23,112 nt of DNA from Parachlorella kessleri (lineage: Eukaryota; Chlorophyta; Trebouxiophyceae; Chlorellales; Chlorellaceae), in the NCBI GenBank assembly GCA_001598975.1, contig BBXU01000343.1:1-23112 (forward strand), written 5' to 3'. Position numbers and translations under genes: made by a program. Each line of letters opens with the position of its first letter. The stretch's first letter is position 1. This document shows positions 1 to 9,000 of the stretch, piece after piece. The notes below the pieces were generated by a model that was not told the origin of the DNA, made no database searches, and worked only from the letters and a program-made list of their open reading frames with translations.

Positions 1-38
1 GTGTTGTGTGTGTGTGTGTGTGTGGTGGGGGGGGGGGG
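1..38 (+). repeat. (GT)n followed by a G-run microsatellite
   Basis: An alternating GT tract runs into an uninterrupted stretch of about a dozen G. The same composition, GT repeat then G-run on the sense strand, lies just after splice donors in FLVA intron 12. The tract is therefore probably the beginning of an intron of the EGF/RING gene whose earlier exons lie left of the window. Intron membership is inference; the repeat itself is seen directly. Confidence 0.85.
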
Positions 39-355
39 TGGCCAGGTGTGGGACGGTGAGGTTGCATCAGTCACTATGCCAGCTGGTGACGAGAGCACAC
101 CACTCAAGATCACTTGACTGGCAGTGCAAAGTGGCTGGTTGTGGTGGGTCGATACTCGTGCATGCTTCTGATGTGTTTAAGGATTTTAGTCTGACATGGA
201 TGCCACCTTGCGTCCTTCTAAGTAGGACAGGTTTGCCCTGTGTGCATCTTGTCACACTGGGCCTTGGCCAGTGCTGCATAAGTGCTGTGCCGGCCGTCCC
301 TTCTTCTATCGGCGATATTAAGCCCTGCACTGGCTTCTTACCTTCCACTATGCAG
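39..355 (+). other. presumed intron upstream of the EGF exon
   Basis: No convincing exon was found here. The segment ends in an acceptor (tatgcag, AG at 354-355). The following exon begins with a single base that completes a codon, so at least one earlier coding exon must end in phase 2 to the left. A signal peptide expected for an extracellular EGF domain is not visible in the window. Confidence 0.5.
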
Positions 356-3300
356 GATGTCGCCCCTGGGGCACTTGGTCCCGGTGGGCCCGGCCCAGTG
401 CTGCAAGGTCTGCTTGTCGCCCGCCATGCACCCCATGGACCAGTGTGATGACCTGGGGCAGTGCTCCCACAACGGGGTCTGCAACATGGGCGCGTGCGAG
501 TGCTTTGAGGGCTGGGCGGGCGCCGACTGCTCCAAGTGAGTGGCAAGCCGACAGGATGTGGGTGTTGAAGTGCCGCAGTTGCAGTGTTAAGCTGCGAGTG
601 TAGGTGCGGGCGGCTCCTCAGGCAATTCATACCTGCTTCTCAAGTCAATGCGACCATATGTGCTGGCTTTCTCATAGCGCCCTTGGAGCATGGTGTAGGG
701 CCCCATGTGGAGCCTGCTGGTTACTATATTTAGGATGCTTGTGGTGAGGGGCCCAGCTGCTTTAGCCATTTGTGAGGAATGCTCTGAAGCCGGCTGCCAT
801 GGCGTTGTAGGTACGTCGGCAGAGGCGGCGACGGCGGGCACCATGGCATACCTCCGTGGGCCATCACGCTGATCGTGCTGAGCAGGTATAACCACCGCTT
901 ATGTTGGCAATGCTGGGCCTTGTCAGAGTGTGGCGTTGGGAGGGCAGCTAGCGATTGGGGCGAGTGGCAGCTGGCTATCCGTGATTTGTTGGTATGGGTA
1001 AGGATATCACAAAGTGCCGGAAATGTGCGGGGGTTTTGTGCGGTCTTGCTTTGCTGCGGTGCCCTTGCTCGGCCTGCCTTGGGTTTTTGTTTGTGGCTTT
1101 CTTGGACCATGCCAAGTCAGTACTCCCGGCCCTGGTGACGTGGCTGAAGAGGTTTCCGGTGTAGAGCTTGCATCAGCATATGGGTAAATGCCTCCCCTAC
1201 AGCTGATGTGCTGGTGCGCAATGCTGGGCTTTGGTGTTGTGCCTGACCTGTGCCAGCCAGTCACTGGGGAGCTTGCAATGGTGTGATTACTCTCCAAGGA
1301 TGCCGCCCTGCACCTGCCATGCCCTGCCTGCAGCTGCGCCCTGGCGGGGGTGTTCCTCGTGACAGCCGGGCACATCGTCCGTATACTGCAGGTGACATCA
1401 TGTGACATTCAGGGTCCCATGCTTCTGCACACATGGAGGGCTGATGGATGTCTTTGCCTTGGTGCCATGCTGGTCTGCAGAGCGTTGGGGGTGACGGGGG
1501 TCCTCCTTGTGGCTGCCTATCATGTCGTGTGGCGCGCCCAGGTGGGGACCCCTGTCACTTCTAATGGGTTTTGTTCACCTTCTCTTTGTCCTTGTCCTCC
1601 CTTTGCCTATCCGTGTGCTGCAGATGCCAGTTGCGAGTATTAGCTGTGTTTGTGCACCCTGGCGGGGCCTGGTATTACAGCGTGGTGGCCTGGCCAGGCC
1701 TGGTATCAGCTAGGCAGTTGAGGTACTGATGGTCGCCTTGCACAAGTGTAGGTTGTCGCTCTATATACTGGGGGAAGTGGCCGGCTATGCGCGTCAGAGG
1801 GGGGTACGGCATACTGGTCGCACCACATATGAAGTCATGGTGCGCTCAGGCAGGGCTGAACGAATACTATGCTGCAGGAGGGGGATGGTGGGGGTGGCAG
1901 CGAGGCTGGGGATGAGCGGCAGCCCCTCATCCTGCGCATCGACGCCGACGATGCTGGCAGCGTGGGGTCGCAGGACACGGAGTGTGACGAGGACGAGCTT
2001 GAGGGCGAGTCGTTTGGGTTGGAGTTTAGGGTGGAGTGGGTGTTTTTGTGGCGTGTTCTGTGCATGGTGGAGGGTCACCGCTGATGGCCTGAGAGGGCCA
2101 TCGAGGTTCGATGAATTTCTGTTATCTGAGCGAATATTAGTAACAAGGAACTCTTTAGATGCGAGCCGTGAGAGGCAAGTTTGCAAGCAGCGCCACGTGA
2201 GCAGGTGGAGGGTGGGCATCACAACCCAGGTATGATAGACGTATCGAAGGTGTCATGCACCTTGCAGTCGACACGGCTGGGGGGGGGCCTGTACTTGCAG
2301 CGACCCTGACCTGCACACAAGCTACCACTTAGCTCAGCGTGTTTGGCTTGCAGAGGTGCAAGAGCGCGTGAACACCGTCATTGCACGGCTCGAGGACCGC
2401 ACCCCAGGTGTCAGCAACGACTACCATCCTCCCGCTGTTGTGTTGGAGGGGATCTCTCCCTTGCCTTCGCCTCGTGTGGGAGCCCGACCCCAGCCACAGG
2501 ACCTCTCTCCACTGGCATCACCTCGGGCAGCAGTGGGGGCTTCAACCCAGCCATCCGCTGGTACAAGCCCCAGAGCGGCGCCAGCGGACGCAGCACCGGA
2601 TGCAGCAACGCGGACACCCCTGGAGTTGTCAGACGCAGCACCCATGGCCGCAGCCAGCATCGCTGGCGTGCGCGGCAGCGAGGGGGCGCAGCAGGCACAG
2701 CAGCAGCGAGGGCAGCAGACGGAGCAGCTGGCTGCAGAAGGCTCCTCAGCAGTGGCACCTGCCGAAGTTGGCGTGCGTCCTGTGGCTGCCCCTCAGCCGG
2801 GGGCACCGATTACGGAGGCTGGAAGTCCAGCAACAGCAGCAGAGCCGGGCCCAGTTGCGACAGCAGATGCAGGCCCAGCGCCAGCGGCCCTGGCTCTGTC
2901 GGCAGGGCAGGGGACAACGCCTTCCGTGGCCAGCAAGGAGGATCTTGAAGAGGCCGGAGGCCTGCTAGGCAGGGCCCGCGGAGAGCCCGACCCGCTGTCG
3001 CCGCTGAGCGTCGTGGACTGCATCGTCTGCATGAGCCGGCCGGTGCAGGTGGGCCCATCACACCAGCTCCCAGTGGTGTATGAAGGCGGCGTAGGTGCTA
3101 ATAACTTGGGGTTTTCCTGTTGCCCCAGGTAGTGCGGTCTGTTAGGGTAATGCACGTGGCCTGGCATTTCGGCATGCAAAGGATGCCCCAGATGTATGAC
3201 AGGTTGTCTTTCCTTGCTTATTTTGGCTGGCCAATACTGCAGTCACGTTTGTAACCCATAGCAGTTTGCCTTCGCTGACACCCCCGTGAAGCTAAGCACG

Positions 3301-3540
3301 CTGTGACGCTGCGTTATGAAAGATGGCCGCATGCTTGGGCTGGCATGGCCCTTGTAATAGCTAACACGCTCAGGGCCTCGCTGGCAAACTGCTTGCTGAA
3401 GCCGCTGTCTACTTGCCTGACCGTAGGTGGTGCTGGTGCCCTGCGGCCACATCTGCTGCTGCCGGCGCTGCAGCCGCAAGCTGACGCGTTGCCCCGTCTG
3501 TCGGAAGGACATCGCCAGGCGGCAGAGGCTCTTCATTTGA
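356..3540 (+). CDS. EGF-like / transmembrane / RING-finger protein, 3' part of gene (putative membrane E3 ubiquitin ligase)
   Basis: Best-fitting exons are 356-535, 811-885, 1334-1391, 1878-2030, 2338-3048 and 3427-3540 (TGA at 3538); phases join to give 429 residues counted from the ATG at 357. The first exon encodes one EGF-like module with six cysteines (residues 30, 36, 42, 47, 49, 58; core [12 protein letters not shown]). The next two together encode one hydrophobic segment (about 76-98, starting [11 protein letters not shown]), then an acidic stretch, a possible short coiled coil ([14 protein letters not shown]), and a long Ala/Pro/Gln/Ser-rich linker. The last two form a C-terminal RING: C383-x2-C386, PCGHICCC, C407, C414-x2-C417 (RCPVC). 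RING domains of this kind recruit E2 enzymes, so a membrane-anchored ubiquitin ligase with a lumenal or extracellular EGF domain is inferred. The EGF, TM and RING exons are clear. The 1878-2030 and 2338 boundaries are less sure; 2354 is an alternative acceptor. The specific family is not recognised. Confidence 0.7.
1481..1541 (+). other. candidate alternative (mutually exclusive) exon for the second half of the TM helix
   Basis: This 61-nt segment has an acceptor (tctgcag) and a donor (cag|gtgggg), enters in phase 2 and leaves in phase 0, exactly like the exon at 1334-1391. Its translation ([15 protein letters not shown]) matches the residues of the first exon ([15 protein letters not shown]) position by position, so the two are diverged duplicates. 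Including either one gives an open protein with a plausible membrane helix. Which one is used is unknown. Confidence 0.5.
1653..1709 (+). repeat. degenerate third copy of the TM exon
   Basis: The start (tgcaccctggcgggg) closely matches the beginning of the 1334-1391 exon, and the alignable part is the same length, 19 codons. It has no AG directly before it, and the position of the donor reads cag|ctagg, so both splice sites are lost. It is probably a dead copy. Confidence 0.4.
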
Positions 3541-3974
3541 CACTCGCCACCAGGTCTGCAAAGCTTGGCTGCAAGGCCTCGAATGAGTGCTGGTGTGCTG
3601 TACTTTCTCAGCGCTGTATCATCTTGCTATACTGGAAGTCTGTTCAACAATGACCGGTCAGGACTGGTAGAATTGTACAATAGTTTGATTGGGCCTTTGC
3701 CATGACAGGCCTGCCACTTTTCCCTCTTCCAAGTAGAGCACGTAGCTACCCATGCTGTGTCTTTGGCCAGCTTTTGCATTGATGCACCGGCTTTAGCATG
3801 CCTCTTCCAACCAAATAGTCGTTAAATGGCTGGCTACGGCTGTGTGTTGACCCCCATCGACATGGCCTCGGCAACCGGAAGTGTTGCCTTTCTTGCTAAG
3901 GCATGACTCTCTAGGTAGAAATGTCACAGAGGTGCCCCGTGGCACAACTGTGCTCTACACAAACTTCTTGAATT
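3541..3974. other. gap between two convergent genes
   Basis: This segment holds the 3' untranslated ends of the RING gene (plus strand) and of the thioredoxin-like gene (minus strand). I saw no open frame with recognisable protein sequence and no TGTAA-type polyadenylation signal on either strand. Confidence 0.5.
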
Positions 3975-5101
3975 CTACAAGAACTCTTGGAGCACTTGGT
4001 CAATATCCTCCGGGCTGACTGCGCTCTCCAACTCCGGTCCTGCAAGCGCCACAGGTGACGCCAATGGGCATGGTTGTTTGTAGGCTATGGAGGTTACACT
4101 GCAGCTTTGGAGAAGAGCTAGCATTGACAGTTGCGGCTGCGGTTGCCTTGGGACAGACAACCCCAGGTCAGAGCGGCAAGCCAGCCCAGGCTAGTCTCTC
4201 ACACTTTCGCTACCACCCAGGTCCTCCCAGGCACCATTAAAGTATCCAAGCTGCGCATGTACCCTGCAAGGGCAGCACGACTCATGCCATACCCACCAAC
4301 ACGGTCACCAAAGCGTCCATCTTCATACTTGACCAGTGTGGGTATGCCTGTCAACTTCAACCGAGAGTCATGCCTGCAGAAGCATACGGTTGCATTTCTG
4401 AAGGTGCACCTCTCCACGGCCGGCATGGACCTAATGACATGACCATGTGAAACCAAGTGCCTGAGGCACCTTGCTATCACTCAAAGCAGCCCTTACACGC
4501 CGCCCAAATCCCAAGTGCCTACCCAGATAGGCGATGGTGACAAGGCACGCAGACAAAGGGTGCTCACTTCGCTGGGACACCCATTAGTCTGGGGTACCAA
4601 GGTTGCCATGCAAGAAGAATCATGCACGCATGCTCAAGGTGCACCAGAATGCGGCAGTGTATTCCACTTCACCCCGACCTCTCCTCTGTTCGCACTGCCA
4701 GGGCACAGTCAAACCTGTAGGGGTGGTCTGGGCTCTTCCACAAGGGCCGTGGTCCCACTTGTACCTCCAGCAGTGTGCCGCCGGTGCCTTGAACTGCCTG
4801 CCTCACAGGCTCTTCTGAGCGGGCGCAATCAGGGCACCAGGGCCGGCCGGTAGCTGGGTCAGGGTCAGCTACAAGGCCAGCAGCTTCCGAGCATCAGGAG
4901 ACGGCAGGTCTCTGTGCTTGCCCGTGGGCTTTGCTCATGGCTCCACGGCACCGTAAAATACACAGGCTGCTGGCTGCAGCTAACCAGGACTCCTGGCGGT
5001 GAAGGCCAACCTGTGAAGAGCACGAAGTGTGGGCCCGGTTTATCTTGTAACAGCTTCAGTGACGCTTCCATAGTATCCACGTTGGCTGTTTGGAGAGCCA
5101 T
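3975..5101 (-). CDS. TXNDC17: thioredoxin-like protein of the TXNDC17/Clot family
   Basis: Four minus-strand exons join in phase: 5011-5101 (ATG at 5101), 4715-4853, 4297-4373 and 3975-4039 (TAG). They encode 123 residues, the length of human TXNDC17 (TRP14). The product starts MALQTANVDTM and has a thioredoxin fold: beta strand FVLFTA (26-31), active site W36-C37-P38-D39-C40, a Clot-type segment VGPRPLWKSPDHPYR, then KLTGIPTLVKYEDG with the cis-proline at P88, and an acidic C-terminal helix ending QVLQEFL. WCPDC in place of WCGPC is diagnostic of this family. Members are cytosolic disulfide reductases that act on small thiol substrates and peroxidase or phosphatase cysteines rather than on ribonucleotide reductase. 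Upstream in-frame ATGs exist, but the chosen start gives the family length. All donors are GT and all acceptors AG. The gene reads in the same direction as FLVA, about 1 kb downstream of it. Confidence 0.93.
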
Positions 5102-6079
5102 GGCCCGTAGCGATCTAGTTCCGAGAATGTGTTGCCTTGATGGGCGCCAGGTGCGAGTGATCAGCTTAGCAGATGGTAGAGCAGTGGCAACACCCAATGA
5201 ACTCATCACTCTATGCTGTATGCCCTGGAAAAGGACAGATCTTACAAGCGTGCGATGACGTGATTCCACCCCAGGCGGCAGGGCGCCAACAGCAGGCATG
5301 AAGCGGCTGATCTCTGCACAGAAAACTCACATCGAATGTCCAGGACCCATGCAGAAACGGATGCAAGATGGAGAGCCATAGATAATGATCAAGTCACTCC
5401 CAGGAGTGTCGCCAGATGTCTTGGAACTACAGAACGCCCCACGCTAAGCAGCACGGTGATGATTTCAAAACAAGCATCAGAGTCGAAGTTTCGGGGCCGC
5501 ACAGCACGGCCTGAGAAGGTGAGTCAAACGAACAACAGCGTAAAGTTATAGAGTCAGGAACTCATAGCAGTGAACAGGGGAATCTGAGCCGCCTCGACAG
5601 CCATATCCGAGGACACTTTGCACTGCACGCCTCATGATAAACAAGTCTTGGCCGAATTTTGGCTTCACACTGGGTTCACAGGGGCTTGTGCCGCCCCGTT
5701 GATGTCAATACGTGGTCAAGGCAAGTACAGCAATAGGGGCATCTCAGTATTTCGTACCAACCCTCCTGCACAAAGCACACAGCCTTCCAGTCAGGCTTGG
5801 GATGGTGTGCAACTTCACCACAACTGCAGGGAGGTTGCCTTCCCAACGTTTGCAATTTCCCCAGCCATTCATACGCAAGTAGCCCTTTAACAAAGCCCAG
5901 CGGCAAAGCGTCATGAGCCTCCGCCACTCGCCCTGGGCACGCCAATATCTAGCAAAGCTCAATTCTAACAGGCTGAGACACTAGACAGAATATGTGGCTC
6001 AGTCCAATTTGGCACTCGCGAAGTGGTGCAGGGTGCACCTCTGGGGCGGTTGGGCGTTCAGTCAAGCCGTGCTCTGCCC
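5102..6079. other. gap holding the FLVA 3' end and the thioredoxin-like gene promoter
   Basis: No family-like protein segment was recognised. The minus-strand open frame at 5676-5945 contains several cysteines but matches no motif and has no consistent splice context. If FLVA has one more tiny 3' exon, it should lie here. Confidence 0.45.
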
Positions 6080-9000
6080 TCACCTGAAGTGGACAGCGCT
6101 CTGTGCGCTGTTGTCTAGCACCTTGCCATCCTCCACCGTTGCATAAACCACCCAGTGGTCCCCTGTCTCCATGCGGCTCACCACACTGCACGGGAAGGAA
6201 TTAGGTGACCATCTCAATCTCATTACAAATTTGGTACAAGGTTGACCTGTCTGCTCACATCTGTGCACAACCCACTTCTGTCCCGCACTCCCATATGCCA
6301 TGCTGGAGTCGGGTCAACAGGCTAGGTGGTATACCAGGGAAGTCCAGTCTGCTGCAAGGGGTAACCTGCCTCTCAAACATGGCTGCTCTAGCTGGTGGGG
6401 TGGTGGGTGGGCTGAACTACCTCAACCACTGGTAGGCAGGAAGTACGACGTGAAGCACCATGCCAGCCTCCCAGCGACATTTGACAGTGAGGTGGGCGTG
6501 TCTCGAGACCATTCAAAAAACCTTAAGCCGCCGGGTTGTGGGAAGCTGCTAACTCCCAACTGCTCCCATGGAGAGCCCGCCCGCCCTCCACAATGGGGAG
6601 GAGGCTGTCTAGAGGGTGGGGGACTCATGCTTGCGCCCTCTCAAGCTTTGTTACCTGGCAGTGTTTGATCTAGTAATGTTCGTTACATCTCGCCCATCAT
6701 GCTCCTGGCCCTGCCTAACAACCTCACCTGCACTCCAGGTAGGAGGCTGCCTGGGGGAGGATGGGCGCCCCTGTTTTCTCCGACTCCTGAACCTCGATGC
6801 CAGCGAAGCGGTCCTCGCCGGGCTTGAAGGGCTTGAGCATTTGCTTTGTTGCTTCCTGCGGGGAGAGGCCAGGAGGATCGAGTGTGGATTCCCCAGTGGA
6901 TCACACCCCTAGTTGGGTTTAGATCGGGCAACTAGCGCGAGCTGCTGCGGGGGGCGAGTCGCAACTGTCCCAACAGGTTGGGCGATTCGCGGAGGGAAGA
7001 GTCGGGCATCATCCTGGGTTTGCGGTCGAGCATTGGCATACTTAGCAAGCCGCATGCAGAGTGCTGCCGCAGCATAAGCTGGTGCAGCGGCTGCCTCGCC
7101 ATGGTGGGCCACACGTGATCAGGACAGGTGGCCAGCCACCCACAGTCTCTCCGCCCTCTATCAGCATCAGAGCTGAAAACATACAGGGAAATCAAGAAGC
7201 CGTTCCACCCCTGCTGGCAGTCCCCAGGCTTCCCCCTCTCACTCCACCACCTTCGGTTCATCAGGAGTGCAGGCTTACGGCACCTGCATTAGACCCTCCC
7301 AGACCGTCACGCCCTGCGCCAGGTCACTCAGTTGTACATGCTGTGTGATTATGTAAGATTGTCCCACCCTGCCCACCTCCTCCTTGCCCTCGGTCAAGAC
7401 GTCCAGTTATATTACTTCATGATTATGAAGGGTACTTTTATCTTACGCACCTTCTCCTTGCCCTCGGCCAGGACGTTCAGCACAAACTTGCTGCCGACAA
7501 GCAGCATGCTCTCCACAGCCCGGTCCTTCTTCACCGCCACGGTGAAACCAGGCGGGTCAAAGCTGGCCTGCAAACAAGGCAGCTTTCTCCATTGTTGAGT
7601 GCCGAGGCAATGACATCCTTGTATACAAAACCCCAGAGTGAAGTTTGACCCTGCTTATCAAAGCTGGGCTGCACAGGACACTTCTGGGAGCCGGCAACAT
7701 CATGAGTGATAGTTGCACACCCTAGAGAACAGCCTAAGGCTTGACAACGCCATATGATAACCTCGGCGCACCCCTGCCCTCCTGCCACTCCCCCTCGGGG
7801 CTTGCCTGTGAGACCCAGCTGGCCAGCATGCCGCTGCGCGCGTCGCCGTCCCTGGCAGTCAGCACGCACAGCGTGCCCACCACCCGCCCAAGCGCCTGCG
7901 CTTTGCCCGAGGTCGACTCGGCCACCGCAACCGCGCCAGCAGTGGCCTTCTCCTGCAAGCCACCAGTATTCCTAGCTTTACCATTCAGCATGCTCAAGAT
8001 CCTATAAGACATGCTCGCTGCCATGGCGCCCCCTGCACAGCCCCTCCCTGCAAAAAGGCCTCGTCACCAAACCAGAGCATGTGCACTAACCATACCATGC
8101 ATACCCTGCACTGGCCATCGGGATGCGACCAACCTTGCAGGCTGGCGTCAGGGCCATGCCCCAGCACCCCCTCCTCTGAGAACCAGCCCCTTCTTAGAAG
8201 TCCCGCCAGATCCCCTTCCCCTTCGCTGGGACAGGTCGCAACAGCTGATTCATAGGTTAGGTAACCCCTCACCTTGAGCTATGCTCCTCCTTGACCAGCT
8301 GTGCAAGGTCTGGGCCAGGTTGCAAGCGCTGACTCACAAGTTGGGTAACCCCTCACCTTGAGCTTCCGCTCCTTCATGACCAGCTGCGCCAGTTCAGTCA
8401 GCCATTACCCAACCTGTAGGTAGCACTTACACAACTACCCCCCCCCCCTCACCACACACACACCTTGAGCTTCTGCTCCTTCTTGACCACCTGCGCCAGT
8501 CCAGTCAGCCCATTGCACAACCAGCAGGCAGCCCTAACATAACCCCCCCCCCCCACCACACACACACCATCACACACACACACCTTGAGCTTCTGCTCCT
8601 TCTTGACCAGCTGCGCCAGGTCCGTGCCGCTCTCCTCACACTGGTGCAGCATCTGCTGCGTCGGCTTGAACTTGCAGCGGATGGACTCGAAGGACAGCCG
8701 GAAGCCGGCGTCCTGCGTGCGCCAGCTCAAGCAGCCGTCTGGAATAAGGAAAACAATATACCTGTACCTCCTCTCTGATCGCATTACCTGCCACCCTGAA
8801 TAAAAACATACAGATGGGCATCCATGGGGAGCGGGACCCAATTCCTGACGCACCAGCAGACACCGCTGGCACCCGTTCCCAGAGGACTGAGCTGCACCCT
8901 ATGGGCCGTATTGCCAAAGCCACCTAGCTTCCTTTGGGCTGGCCAGCTGACTCTGGGCTGCAGGAAAGAAGGTGCCTGCTGAGAGTCGGTCCCGCAGGAG

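Noticed and set aside
1752..1803. Possible extra exon after the TM exon of the RING gene
   Set aside because: Its donor leaves phase 1, which does not fit the exon at 1878. Direct joining of 1391 to 1878 is in phase.
1729..2235. Long plus-strand open frame of 168 codons
   Set aside because: It is an out-of-frame shadow of the acidic exon 1878-2030 and has low-complexity, Arg-rich composition.
2411..2806. Minus-strand open frame of 131 codons
   Set aside because: It is antisense to the GC-rich linker exon of the RING gene; no motif was found.
5676..5945. Cysteine-containing minus-strand frame as a possible last FLVA exon or small zinc protein
   Set aside because: Its acceptor leads to no family-like C-terminus, and the cysteine spacing fits no known motif.
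8740..8760. Acceptor ending attccag upstream of FLVA exon 12
   Set aside because: It would need phase 1, but exon 11 ends in phase 0. The acceptor before GAC at 8712 fits the phase and gives the family join KDAGFR.
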